Below are positions 50,917 through 59,303 of a stretch of DNA of 64,000 nucleotides, piece after piece. The stretch's first letter is position 1, and each line of letters starts with the position of its first letter. The notes below the pieces were generated by a model. It searched no databases. It was not told the origin of the DNA and worked only from the letters and a program-made list of their open reading frames with translations. The position numbers and the translations under genes are program-made. The DNA comes from SCN-70-22 sp046327755 (lineage in GTDB: Bacteria > Gemmatimonadota > Gemmatimonadetes > Gemmatimonadales > Gemmatimonadaceae), in assembly GCA_046327755.1 (NCBI GenBank), contig JAXLXW010000005.1:124001-188000 (forward strand). The letters are read 5' to 3'.

Positions 50917-52626
50917 TTAACCTTTCTTTCCTCCGCTGCCACTCATCTTGCCTCGCTCGTTGGCAATCAACCACTGCTGCGGCAGCGCGGCGATGTTCTG
51001 GATCGCGTAGTAGAGGTTGAGCCCCGAGGCGAAGTTCGCGAAGAGGAACGTCATCATCACGGGGAAGATGTAGAGCATCATCTTCGCCTGCGGATTGGGG
51101 GGCGAGTTGCGCATCCCCACCCACGACAGCACGAACATCGATACCCCCATCAACAGCGGGACGATGTAGAACGGATCCTTGATCGAGATGTCCGCCAGCC
51201 ACAGGAACGGGACGCCACGGAATTCGATCGTGTTCTGGAAGACGAAGAAGAGCGCGAACAACACCGGCATCGGCAGGAGCATCGGCAGGCACCCGGCAAA
51301 GGTGCTGAAGGGGCTCATGTCGTGCTCCTTGTACACGCGCATCATCTCCGACTGCATCTTCTGCGGGTCGGCCTTGTAGCGCTTCTGGATGTCGTTCAGC
51401 TCAGGCTGGATGCGCTGCATCTTCATGCTCGTACGCATCGCCCCATGGTTGAGCGGCCAGAGGATGAGGCGCACCGCCACACCGAAGATGACCAGGAGCC
51501 AGCCGTAGTCGAGCTTGAGCGTCCCGCGCATCCAGAGCAGGATCTTCATCACGAGCGTCGCAAAGGGCTGCACCACGCCCTGCAGCCAGCCGCCATACGG
51601 ATTCGAGTTCTCGAACTCGCGACCCAGCGCCTGCAGGCGCTTGTACTGCTGCGGCCCCGTGTACAACTCGAACCGGAACGTCCCGTTGTTGAGACGCGTG
51701 ACAACAGTTCCTGTGGCCGACGTCGCACGCTTGGTCGTTCGCGGCCCGCCGACGGCAACCGCTTCCGCGAAGGTGTCGTCGCTCTCGCTCCCCAGCAGCC
51801 CGACGATGAAGTACTTCGACTTGGCAGCGGCCCAGACCAGCGGCCCTTGCACCAGATGGCGTTCACCGGGATCCAGCTTGCCAAACGGAACCCCCTCGGC
51901 ACCGCGTGCGCGTGGCTTCAACGCGAACGCGAAGTGGTTCTGGTCGTCGAGCGAATCCGCTTCGAATGAGTGGAACGTGTTCGGGAGATCGACGAGGACA
52001 AAGCGCGCCGGCTGCCCGCTCGCGTCCACGCCGACTGATCCTTCCACCCGTGCCAGGAAGGAGTCCGGAACGATCGTGTACTTGAGGGAGAGGGCACGCC
52101 CGTTCGCGGTTCCCTTGTAGTCGAGCACCGTCGCGCCGCTGCTCGCCGTGGAGCGCTCCACCGTGAACGGCACGGTCGCCAGTGCCACTGTATCCGTCGC
52201 CCCGAGGACGCGATAGGAAATGAGCGAGCGCCCAGTGCCAGATGTGATGGTGACGTTCTGGTTCACCTTATCCAGCGCGCGGTAACTCGGCAGGCGTACC
52301 GACATCGGCGCGGCGCCGAGGTTGCTGAACACGTACTCTGCCACCGCGCCGCTCACAGTCGTCGACTCGGGCTTCACCGCGCCGGTCGAGTCGGTTCCTG
52401 TCGGCGCCCCCGCTTGGGCTGCGGCTGGCGCTGGACCGATGGTGTTTCCCGGCGGCGAAGCGGATTGGCTGGCCTGCGTGGCAGCCACCGCATTCGTTCC
52501 GCCGGTCTTGGTTGTTCCAGCGACTGGCTTGGCCGCACCCTTCGTCATCGACGACGGAAAGAGCTTCGGCGTGATGAAGATGACGAGCGCGACGAGCGAC
52601 AGCGCCAGGATCGTGCGTTTATCCAT
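50917..52626 (-). CDS. yidC: Membrane protein insertase YidC
   Basis: This 569-residue YidC has an N-terminal membrane helix (residues 4-24) and a periplasmic beta-sandwich (about 85-340, EYVFSNLGAAPMSVRL to GPQQYKRL). The conserved five-helix insertase core begins at about 355: RLILWPLNHGAMRTSMKMQRIQPELNDIQKRYKADPQKMQSEMMRVYKEH, and FYIVPLLMGVSMF. The groove Arg is in VRLILWPL. It inserts membrane proteins with or without Sec. The linker at 30-85 is Ala/Thr/Pro-rich. Confidence 0.96.
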   Translation of the reverse strand: MDKRTILALSLVALVIFITPKLFPSSMTKGAAKPVAGTTKTGGTNAVAATQASQSASPPGNTIGPAPAAAQAGAPTGTDSTGAVKPESTTVSGAVAEYVFSNLGAAPMSVRLPSYRALDKVNQNVTITSGTGRSLISYRVLGATDTVALATVPFTVERSTASSGATVLDYKGTANGRALSLKYTIVPDSFLARVEGSVGVDASGQPARFVLVDLPNTFHSFEADSLDDQNHFAFALKPRARGAEGVPFGKLDPGERHLVQGPLVWAAAKSKYFIVGLLGSESDDTFAEAVAVGGPRTTKRATSATGTVVTRLNNGTFRFELYTGPQQYKRLQALGREFENSNPYGGWLQGVVQPFATLVMKILLWMRGTLKLDYGWLLVIFGVAVRLILWPLNHGAMRTSMKMQRIQPELNDIQKRYKADPQKMQSEMMRVYKEHDMSPFSTFAGCLPMLLPMPVLFALFFVFQNTIEFRGVPFLWLADISIKDPFYIVPLLMGVSMFVLSWVGMRNSPPNPQAKMMLYIFPVMMTFLFANFASGLNLYYAIQNIAALPQQWLIANERGKMSGSGGKKG

Positions 52627-52641
52627 CGCAGCGAGATCTGA

Positions 52642-52851
52642 TCAGGGCACGGGATCGAATCCGCCCGGGTGCAGCGGATGACAGCGAGCTATGCGCTTCG
52701 CCGCCAGGAGGGAACCGCGAACGGCGCCGTGCTTCTGCAGCGCTTCGATCGCGTATTGTGAGCACGACGGGTAGAACCGGCACACAGCGGGAAGCAGCGG
52801 GCCTATGAACATCTGATAGATGCGCACCAGGGCGATGACCACATGTCGCAT
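52642..52851 (-). CDS. yidD: Membrane protein insertion efficiency factor YidD
   Basis: ATG 52851 gives 69 residues with the YidD hallmarks: IYQMFIGPLLPAVCRFYPSCSQYAIEAL, then GSLLAAKRIARCHPLHPGGFDPVP. It is a small amphipathic membrane-associated protein accompanying YidC. It follows rnpA by a one-base overlap (stop/ATG) and precedes yidC by 15 bp. Confidence 0.95.
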   Translation of the reverse strand: MRHVVIALVRIYQMFIGPLLPAVCRFYPSCSQYAIEALQKHGAVRGSLLAAKRIARCHPLHPGGFDPVP

Positions 52852-53162
52852 CACGCGCCCCCTTGAGGTGGCGGTGGAACCTCGCCGCTGTCTTGCACAG
52901 GCGGTGTACCTCCCGGCGCCTCCAGCCTGCGTTGCAGCTTGGTGACGACCAGCTCCATTTCCCCCTGCAATTGGGCGAATTCCAGCCGATACGCCGACCG
53001 TTGCGCCCAGATGACGAGGTCCCACGGAACGCCTAACGGCAGCATATGTACTCGTACGAGCTCGCGCAGGCGCCGTTTCAGCAGGTTCCGGTCGACGGCC
53101 GAGTGCCCGTACCGCGGCACCACCACGCCCACCCGCAAGCGCGCGTGAGGGGAAGCGCTCAC
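52851..53162 (-). CDS. rnpA: Ribonuclease P protein component (5' end unclear)
   Basis: The only canonical start in frame is GTG 53162, giving 103 residues with VGVVVPRYGHSAVDRNLLKRRLRELVR, the RnpA RNR-type core. However, the same frame continues upstream with a convincing RnpA N-terminus (SRITRGADLERIRLEGKALR, encoded at about 53192-53251). That segment has no ATG, GTG or TTG until a TGA within rpmH. TTG 53254, eight bases past... rpmH's stop, is one base out of frame, and a single extra C in the following run would restore LPRASRITRGADLERI. The real gene is thus probably 52851-53254 with a sequencing indel or a non-standard start. It lies between rpmH and yidD as usual. Confidence 0.85.
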   Translation of the reverse strand: MSASPHARLRVGVVVPRYGHSAVDRNLLKRRLRELVRVHMLPLGVPWDLVIWAQRSAYRLEFAQLQGEMELVVTKLQRRLEAPGGTPPVQDSGEVPPPPQGGA

Positions 53163-53265
53163 CCGAACCAGTAGTGCGCTCGTTCGGAGAGCCTTCCCCT
53201 CTAGTCGTATGCGCTCGAGGTCGGCACCGCGCGTGATTCTGCTCGCGCGGGCAAACCGGCGGTTA

Positions 53266-53430
53266 CTAGGCGGCCGCGTACTTCGACGGCAGCTTAACCG
53301 TCAACCGCTTGCGCCCCTTCTTACGGCGGCGGCTCAGAACCTCGCGCCCCCACTTCGTATCCATGCGGGTGCGGAATCCATGCTTGCGAATCCGGCGCTT
53401 GTTCCGCGGACGATACGTCGGCTTGCCCAT
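53266..53430 (-). CDS. rpmH: 50S ribosomal protein L34
   Basis: This 54-codon gene encodes MGKPTYRPRNKRRIRKHGFR followed by the L34 pattern RTRMDTKWGREVLSRRRKKG and RKRLTVKLPS. A CGGAGATAGGA ribosome-binding region precedes ATG 53430. It heads the rpmH-rnpA-yidD-yidC-mnmE operon, divergent from dnaA. Its end is slightly longer than the 44-47 residues usual in L34. Confidence 0.97.
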   Translation of the reverse strand: MGKPTYRPRNKRRIRKHGFRTRMDTKWGREVLSRRRKKGRKRLTVKLPSKYAAA

Positions 53431-53539
53431 TCCTATCTCCGAAAGCTACTGAAAATCGTGGCGAAAGAAGGCGAAGGATAGAGGCTTACGCCATGTATGT
53501 CAACGGGTTAGCCGTTGCTCGCTTTCGCGAGGAATTGAC

Positions 53540-53585
53540 TTTTCCACAGGCCGTACCTACGTTCGGCCGCCCGACCTTTTCCACA
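53540..53585 (+). promoter_or_regulatory. Two DnaA-box-like sites at the dnaA 5' end
   Basis: TTTTCCACA occurs at 53540-53548 and 53577-53585, one mismatch from the TTATCCACA consensus. The second overlaps the dnaA start. This fits autoregulation or part of the origin. Confidence 0.6.
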
Positions 53586-54979
53586 TGGTCATGGATCTCT
53601 CGGCCGACCAAGCCTGGCAGCGCCTGCTCGACTACGTCAAGCGAGACATGGCGGAACAAACGTTCCGTACATGGCTCGAACCCGCTGTACCTGTTGAACT
53701 TACAAAGAACAAATTGACCGTAAGGGTCGCCGATCAGTTCGCAGCCGACTGGAACGAATCCAAGTTCAGCACGCTGCTCGACTCGATCGCGCCTATGGTG
53801 CTCGGTCACCCCTGCCATGTCGTTTTCCTCGCGGATGAGGAACGCCAGCAGCGTCCACAGATGGATCTGTTCTCACAGACCGGCGCACCAGTTCAGCCCA
53901 AGGGATCTTCCGGCCAGCTGCGCGTTCATACGCCACCAATTCTTTCAGCTCGCTACACCTTCGACCAGTTCGTCATCGGCAAGTCGAACGAAGTAGCTGC
54001 GGCGGCAGCTCATGCGGTTTCTCAGGCTCCAGGACGCGTCTACAACCCGCTCTTTATCTACGGCGCAAGTGGTGTTGGAAAGACCCACTTGATGCAGGCA
54101 GTCGCGCATGAACTCCTCGGACGGGATCCCGCGCTTCGCGTCATCAACATGGGCGCTGAGCAGTTCACCAATGAGTACATCAACGCCATTCAAACGCGGT
54201 CGACCAATGAGTTTCGACGTCGCTTTCGCGAATGCGATCTCTTACTCATCGATGATGTTCACTTCCTGAAGGGAAAAGAGGCCACGCAGGAAGAGTTTTT
54301 CCACACATTCAACACCCTCTACGAGAACGGCCGGCAGATCATCATGACCTCCGACCGTCCGCCATCAGAGATCCCAGGAATCGAGGCTCGACTCGTTACA
54401 CGATTCCAGTGGGGAATGGTCGCCGATATCGAGCTTCCAGATCTTGAGCTTCGAATCGCAATTCTGCGCAAGAAGTCCGAGGTTGATCAGCTCCAACAAA
54501 CCATACCGGACGAAGTTGTACGTTTTTTGGCTGAGCACATTCGCTCCAGCGTCCGGGAACTTGAAGGAGCTGTTATCAGACTACTTGCCTACTCCTCACT
54601 TCGCCGAAAGGACATCACGATCGCGCTGACCCAGGAAGCGCTTCGAGATAAGCTGCGACGAGAAGACAATGGCACGTTGAGCGAGCTTACTCCAATTACG
54701 CCAGAACGCATCCAAGACATTGTCGCATCTGAATGGGGAGTGACAGCTGATGGCCTGCGCTCAAAGACCCGAACAAAAACGCTGACTATACCCCGTCAAG
54801 CAGCCATGCTACTGTGTCGTGAGTTGCTTGGTTTGCAACTTGTTGAAATCGGACATCGATTTGGTGGAAGGGACCATTCAACTGTTATCCACAGTCTCGA
54901 GCGTGCAGAAGATCTTTCTGCAAATGATTCGACATTTCAGGCACGAATTCAGCAAGCAAAACGACGGTTAATGTCGTAG
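53585..54979 (+). CDS. dnaA: Chromosomal replication initiator protein DnaA
   Basis: This 464-residue DnaA (ATG 53591 is an alternative start) has domain I (LLDYVKRDMAEQTFRTWLEP), a short linker, the AAA+ domain with Walker A FIYGASGVGKTHL and Walker B LLLIDDVHFL, the sensor-1 MTSDRPP, and the DNA-binding domain IV signature GGRDHSTVIHSLERAE. It binds DnaA boxes and melts oriC. Its 3' two thirds are visibly less GC-rich than neighbouring genes. Confidence 0.98.
   Translation: MVMDLSADQAWQRLLDYVKRDMAEQTFRTWLEPAVPVELTKNKLTVRVADQFAADWNESKFSTLLDSIAPMVLGHPCHVVFLADEERQQRPQMDLFSQTGAPVQPKGSSGQLRVHTPPILSARYTFDQFVIGKSNEVAAAAAHAVSQAPGRVYNPLFIYGASGVGKTHLMQAVAHELLGRDPALRVINMGAEQFTNEYINAIQTRSTNEFRRRFRECDLLLIDDVHFLKGKEATQEEFFHTFNTLYENGRQIIMTSDRPPSEIPGIEARLVTRFQWGMVADIELPDLELRIAILRKKSEVDQLQQTIPDEVVRFLAEHIRSSVRELEGAVIRLLAYSSLRRKDITIALTQEALRDKLRREDNGTLSELTPITPERIQDIVASEWGVTADGLRSKTRTKTLTIPRQAAMLLCRELLGLQLVEIGHRFGGRDHSTVIHSLERAEDLSANDSTFQARIQQAKRRLMS
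54895..54903 (+). promoter_or_regulatory. Perfect DnaA box inside dnaA
   Basis: TTATCCACA matches the consensus exactly and lies in the dnaA region encoding the DHSTVIHS signature. It is about 80 bp before the stop codon and next to the AT-rich dnaA-dnaN gap. Confidence 0.6.
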
Positions 54980-55163
54980 TCCACATTGATCCACGCTTGA
55001 TAACAATTGATCTACATCAATCGATTGCTCTTAACTACAAGTTGCTGAACAACTTACCTACTTCACCACGGTTCTCCCCAGATTATACTGGTTCTACTAG
55101 ATCTTCTCTCTTCTAAACCTCTATATAGTTCCAACCCTCACTTTCCACTCACCGAGTCCAGAA
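54980..55163. other. Candidate oriC between dnaA and dnaN
   Basis: This 184-bp gap is the most AT-rich stretch in the window. It has three TTGAT-initiated nonamers (TTGATCCAC 54986, TTGATAACA 54997, TTGATCTAC 55007) phased by 11 and 10 bp, an inverted repeat AAGTTG-CTGAA-CAACTT (55039-55055) and a perfect DnaA box just upstream in dnaA. Position between dnaA and dnaN fits many bacterial origins, but the rpmH-dnaA gap is an alternative or second half. Confidence 0.55.
55062..55089 (+). promoter_or_regulatory. Possible dnaN promoter
   Basis: TTCACC (55062-55067) and TATACT (55084-55089) are 16 bp apart, 75 bp upstream of dnaN. Moderate match to the sigma-70 consensus. Confidence 0.4.
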
Positions 55164-56270
55164 ATGCGCCTCACCATCAGTCGTGAGAAGCTCCAGGAAG
55201 CTCTCACAGCTGTCGCTGCCGCAGTTCCAACAAAGACAACTCTCCCTGTTCTTGGGAATCTTCTTCTCGAGACAACAGAGAAGGGGCTGCGTCTTTCCGG
55301 AACTGATCTGGACATTGGGGTGAGTACGGAAGTACTCGCTGATGTCGAATCACCTGGCGCCATCACGGTGCCGGCGAAAAAGCTGAGTGAGATTGTACGA
55401 GAGCTTCCTCCAGCTCCCGTAAAGCTTGCAGCGGCGGGTGAACAACGAATTACGCTCGAATGTGGCCGGTCTCGGTTCAAGCTTCTTGGACTACCACGGG
55501 ATGAGTTTCCGGCATTTCCAACGGTTGATTTCAGCCGGTCCTGGCGTGTGAAGTCTGGAGATGTTCAGAAACTGATTTCACACACTGCATTCGCAGTATC
55601 GACAGAAGAAAGCCGTCCGATCCTGAATGGTGTTCTGTGGGAAGTTCGTGAGAAGGAAACGCGGATGGTTGCAACAAACGGCCATCGACTCGCGAAGATG
55701 GAAATCCCGTATAGTGGGTCACTGACGGGTGACTTCATCATTCCTCCTAAAGCGCTAGAGCAAGTTCGGCGACTCTTCCCAGCCGATGAGGAACTTGAGG
55801 TTGCTCGAGGGGAGAACCACCTCGCTTTCAGATCTCCCTTCACGGCGGTATTCACGCGGTTGATTGAAGGACCATATCCCAACTACGATCAGGTTATTCC
55901 GCGAGATAACAACCGCGTCGCGACGATCGATAAGACAGCATTACAGAGTGCCCTGAAGCGCATGTCTGTCGTTGCGTCGGATCAGACGCATCGTGTGAAA
56001 CTCTCCTTCAATCTGGCCCTGCTGAAATTCTCCGTGGCAACACCAGATCTAGGAGAAGGCCAGGATGAACTGCCCATTCGTTATGATGGTGATCCGATCG
56101 ATATCGGATTCAATGGGATGTATCTGCTGGAAATCCTGCGCTATATGCCGACGGAAGAGATCAAGTTCACCTTCAAGGAACCCGAACGTGCGGCAACGCT
56201 CGAACCAGAAGGCTGGCAGGAACCTGGCAAGTACCTCTGTCTGGTGATGCCACTCCGTCTCGTTGATTAG
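55164..56270 (+). CDS. dnaN: DNA polymerase III beta sliding clamp
   Basis: This 368-residue protein is a full-length clamp with three domains: MRLTISREKLQEALTAVAAAVP, GTDLDIGV, the central FAVSTEESRPILNGVL and ATNGHRLAKMEI, and the last LLEILRYMPTEEIKFTF with the C-terminal MPLRLVD typical of DnaN. It tethers polymerase to DNA and gives processivity. It follows dnaA and is of lower GC content than the surrounding genes. Confidence 0.98.
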   Translation: MRLTISREKLQEALTAVAAAVPTKTTLPVLGNLLLETTEKGLRLSGTDLDIGVSTEVLADVESPGAITVPAKKLSEIVRELPPAPVKLAAAGEQRITLECGRSRFKLLGLPRDEFPAFPTVDFSRSWRVKSGDVQKLISHTAFAVSTEESRPILNGVLWEVREKETRMVATNGHRLAKMEIPYSGSLTGDFIIPPKALEQVRRLFPADEELEVARGENHLAFRSPFTAVFTRLIEGPYPNYDQVIPRDNNRVATIDKTALQSALKRMSVVASDQTHRVKLSFNLALLKFSVATPDLGEGQDELPIRYDGDPIDIGFNGMYLLEILRYMPTEEIKFTFKEPERAATLEPEGWQEPGKYLCLVMPLRLVD

Positions 56271-56287
56271 CCAGGTCGCCTGACTAA
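56267..56287. terminator. Short hairpin between convergent dnaN and lipoprotein genes
   Basis: TTAGCCAGG and CCTGACTAA pair with one mismatch over a three-base loop, at the dnaN stop codon. No T-run is present; a weak bidirectional terminator at best. Confidence 0.3.
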
Positions 56288-57168
56288 CGATGCTGCCTCG
56301 TGAGGATGAGTTCTGTTTCCTGCGTAAAGCTCTGTTTACGGCGTGAGCTTTGGTAATTCGACGTCGATACTGTGCGCAGGGTAAGCTCTTCAAAGAGGAT
56401 GGCACCCGCAGAATCTGGTCGAGCCAGGAATGTGGCGGCTATCGTTCCAGTTCCGCTCATGGGGAGTGCACGACCACTATCGCTTGAGAACGATCCAGTA
56501 GCTGCGATATGGGGTGATGGAAAGGCTCCAACACGCGCCCTTTCCTGCTGCGACTGTGTTGTGAGAACTGTCCTGAACCTGACGCCTGCCTGACAGTAGC
56601 TGTATGCGAGCGAGTCACCTATTGCGGGTGGCTCGCTTGTCATATTGAGAATTGCGCGCAACCACGTTGCGGATAGCAGTTGGGAAGCAAGGGATGCGGT
56701 CGGTTCACAGGATGCCTGTGAGGAATCAGAAGGGACCACAACCACTCCGGACGCAAGAGACGCCCCGGTGATGATCGGTGTTCGCACCCGTGTTCCAAGT
56801 TCTGGCACAACGGAACGTTGCATCGGAAGCCGGTATCCCGAGTCGGACTGAAGTCGCAACGTCACTTGACCTTCGGACCCAACGACGAGCTGAACTTTCA
56901 GGCTCTCCTGAAGGACAAGCGTGTCAGCCGTTGGTGTCCCTGACTGCGGAAGTTCCTGTGTTATGATCGTGGCATGTGCATGATAGCGCGCCTCTTCCGG
57001 TCGCAGGATCCTCCGTACCGGGACAGCAAGTGGCACGACGGTGTCGCGAGGCAGTGGCTGCGGTTCTACTTGCACCTGCCGGGGAGGAACCCCTGACGTA
57101 CACGCAGCCAACAATCCCATTGATGCGAGCCATGCCAGCCGAGTAGTGCTGGCGGGGGGCTTCGGCAA
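56284..57168 (-). CDS. Putative lipoprotein of unknown function
   Basis: The reading frame opens inside rnpB, so a start there is unlikely. TTG 57168, preceded by GAGGA at correct spacing, gives 294 residues with signal and lipobox (WLASMGLLAACTSG). The mature part has repeated beta-type segments (VQLVVGSEGQVTLRLQSDSGYRLP, PIITGASLASGVVVVPSDSS, VRFRTVLTTQSQ) and ends in TELILTRQ. I recognise no domain. It is convergent with dnaN and directly downstream of rnpB on the same strand; ATG 57225 is an alternative start but would sit in the P1 helix of rnpB. Confidence 0.6.
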   Translation of the reverse strand: MPKPPASTTRLAWLASMGLLAACTSGVPPRQVQVEPQPLPRDTVVPLAVPVRRILRPEEARYHAHATIITQELPQSGTPTADTLVLQESLKVQLVVGSEGQVTLRLQSDSGYRLPMQRSVVPELGTRVRTPIITGASLASGVVVVPSDSSQASCEPTASLASQLLSATWLRAILNMTSEPPAIGDSLAYSYCQAGVRFRTVLTTQSQQERARVGAFPSPHIAATGSFSSDSGRALPMSGTGTIAATFLARPDSAGAILFEELTLRTVSTSNYQSSRRKQSFTQETELILTRQHR

Positions 57169-57220
57169 TGAGAGGGATCCTCGCTTCCACCGGCGAGCGA
57201 ATTGAGGAAGGAGCGTCAGA

Positions 57221-57598
57221 TACATGCAGGCCTGTAAGCCGGGTTCTGTCGGATCTGGGATCCGGATGATCATTCCTCTCGGCACGATGTCACCATCGCA
57301 CTCTAGCAGCCAACCCGCGGCGTCTTGATCGAGAAGGACTGTCTCTCGCCGCCTATTTGGCCTTGCTCCGACTGGGGTTTACCGTGCCATTCCTGTTACC
57401 AGGAACGCGGTGGGCTCTTACCCCACCTTTTCACCCTTACCGCTGCATCAGATGCATCGGCGGTTTGTTTTCTGTGGCACTTTCCGTCGCAGCATGCGCT
57501 ACGCCCAGGCGTTACCTGGCAGTCTGTCCAAGGAGCCCGGACTTTCCTCGGCGAAGCTGGTTGCCCAGTCTCGACGCGATCATCCGGCCTGCATGTAC
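57221..57598 (-). ncRNA. rnpB: RNase P RNA, bacterial type A-like
   Basis: On the minus strand the 378-nt RNA has a 12-bp P1 helix (TACATGCAGGCC with its complement). The universal elements are in order: GAGGAAAGTCCGGGCTCC, CAGAAAACAAACCGCC, GGTAAGGGTGAAA, GCAAGGCCAAATAGG and GACAGAACCCGGCTTA near the 3' end. It is the catalytic subunit of RNase P, partnering with RnpA encoded 4 kb away. Confidence 0.95.
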
Positions 57599-57744
57599 CT
57601 GACGCCTGCAATATAACGGTACTGGGATAGGTGACGGTGGAATCAAAACAACAGCACCTCGTGCACCGAATCACATGCTCCATGTGACGGAGACGTGACG
57701 CCCCGTCGTACCCTTTCCTCTGACCTTACGACGGAAGGCGCGGA

Positions 57745-58770
57745 ATGGGAATCCAATGGCGGGATGCAGGATGGCCGGGAGGAGGCGCCGAAGGCGGGTA
57801 TGGAGGCGGTGTCGCTCGTGTGGCAACCATGCTGACTCCAGACGAACGTCTTCGTGTCGATGCCGTGGCCAACGGCGTCATCCACGCAGTACACCGCGAT
57901 TGTGTGGATGACCTGCGGAGAGATCTTCGTTCCCAGCGCGTTCGTGCGCTCATCGTGTCGACGTCCATGTGTCACGGCGTCCAGATGACCGGAGTTGCGC
58001 GCATGGTGCGCGAGTTCCCTCGTGTTCCCACGGTCGCGCTGCTTTCGGAGTTCGACCGTGCAACCGTGAGGACGGTACTTTCACTGGGGCAGTGCGGCAT
58101 TCGCACCCTGATCGACGTTCGCGAGCCGAACGGATGGAGGGAGTTGCGTGCCGTATTGCTCAATGAGCGGACGTCGGATGTTCAGCGGCTCGCAATGTCA
58201 CGGCTCGCGCTGGATCTTGCCCAAGCGCCCGCTGGAACGCGCCGCTTCTTTGACAGTCTGTTTGCGCACGCATCGCGCACGCCGACCATTCGCCAGTTTG
58301 CCCGCTCGCTCCAGATCATTCCCGGGACACTGATGAGCCGCTTCTATCGGGCTCACTTGCCACCACCCAAACGGTATCTCGCCTTTGCGCGCCTCACCTG
58401 TGCGGCGCGGTTATTTGAGAATCCCGGCGTCTCGGTCTCGAGCGTGTCGGATCAGCTCTGCTACTCGTCACCGCAGAGTTTCAGTCGCCATGTGCGTTCG
58501 ATCCTGGGGATGAGCGCAATCCAGTTTCGTGTACGCTACGACTGCGAAGGGATGCTCGACTCCTTCCGGGAAGAGCTTGTCCTTCGACATCTGGCGGTGT
58601 GGCGCGCGTTCGATCCGTTTGGCCACACGGCGCGATCGATCGGCATTCGAAAGTCCGAGAATCGGCGACGGTTCGTCTCGTTTCCCGAGCCTGATCCGAT
58701 CCTCCGTAGCGTGGCGGAGGAGTTAGGTGGCGGGGAGCAGCGGAAGGATCTCGGCTGCCCGGGCGAGTGA
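57745..58770 (+). CDS. AraC-type transcriptional regulator
   Basis: This 341-residue protein has a C-terminal AraC HTH pair (about 188-275): TIRQFARSLQIIPGTLMSRFYRAHLPPPKRYLAFARLTCAARLF and VSSVSDQLCYSSPQSFSRHVRSILGMSAIQFR. The N-terminal part (about 30-140) has the alternating strand/helix pattern of an atypical receiver-like domain (RALIVSTSMCHG, VPTVALLSEFD, GIRTLIDVRE) without a clear phospho-acceptor. Its last 48 bp overlap the 3' end of convergent pyrE. Targets are unknown. Confidence 0.75.
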   Translation: MGIQWRDAGWPGGGAEGGYGGGVARVATMLTPDERLRVDAVANGVIHAVHRDCVDDLRRDLRSQRVRALIVSTSMCHGVQMTGVARMVREFPRVPTVALLSEFDRATVRTVLSLGQCGIRTLIDVREPNGWRELRAVLLNERTSDVQRLAMSRLALDLAQAPAGTRRFFDSLFAHASRTPTIRQFARSLQIIPGTLMSRFYRAHLPPPKRYLAFARLTCAARLFENPGVSVSSVSDQLCYSSPQSFSRHVRSILGMSAIQFRVRYDCEGMLDSFREELVLRHLAVWRAFDPFGHTARSIGIRKSENRRRFVSFPEPDPILRSVAEELGGGEQRKDLGCPGE

Positions 58771-59286
58771 GACCACGGAGAGTCCCTGTGCTTCGATGGC
58801 TTCGCGTCCTCCTTCCTCGCGATCAACGAGCGCAAGGACGCCGAGGACTTGCGCACCGTGCTGCCGAAGGACTTCGACTGCCTTGAGGGCGGATCCACCC
58901 GTGGTGATGACGTCCTCAACCACTACCACACGATCTCCCTCACGGTAGGGCCCCTCGACCTGACGCCCGGCGCCATGCGCCTTCGCTTCCTTGCGCACGG
59001 TGAAGGCACGCACCGGTCGCGCCGTCGAAGCACTGGCAAGGGAGATCGCGTACGCGATCGGGTCGGCGCCAAGTGTGAGCCCGCCGATGGCGTCGACATC
59101 CGCGCCAAACGCGCGCCGGGCGGTTTCGAGGCCGAGCGGGCCGATGAGGGCGAGCCCCTCGGGGCTCATCGTCGTTAGGCGTGCGTCGATGTACAGGTTC
59201 GACGTCCGCCCCGAGGACAGAACGAAATGGCCACGGCGCGCCGAGCGTTCGGCGAGCAGGGCCACCAGCTGCTCTTGTGGTCGCAT
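58723..59286 (-). CDS. pyrE: Orotate phosphoribosyltransferase
   Basis: This 187-residue protein has the PRPP loop VVVVEDVITTGGSALKAVEVL, a Lys/Arg-rich flexible loop (RKEAKAHGAGRQVEG), and the N-terminal HFVLSSGRTSNLYIDARL. It makes OMP in pyrimidine synthesis. The gene follows the kinase gene by 17 bp on the same strand, suggesting an operon, and overlaps the araC-like gene at its end. Confidence 0.95.
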   Translation of the reverse strand: MRPQEQLVALLAERSARRGHFVLSSGRTSNLYIDARLTTMSPEGLALIGPLGLETARRAFGADVDAIGGLTLGADPIAYAISLASASTARPVRAFTVRKEAKAHGAGRQVEGPYREGDRVVVVEDVITTGGSALKAVEVLRQHGAQVLGVLALVDREEGGREAIEAQGLSVVSLARAAEILPLLPAT

Positions 59287-59303
59287 GTGTGAAAACGTCC
59301 GGG

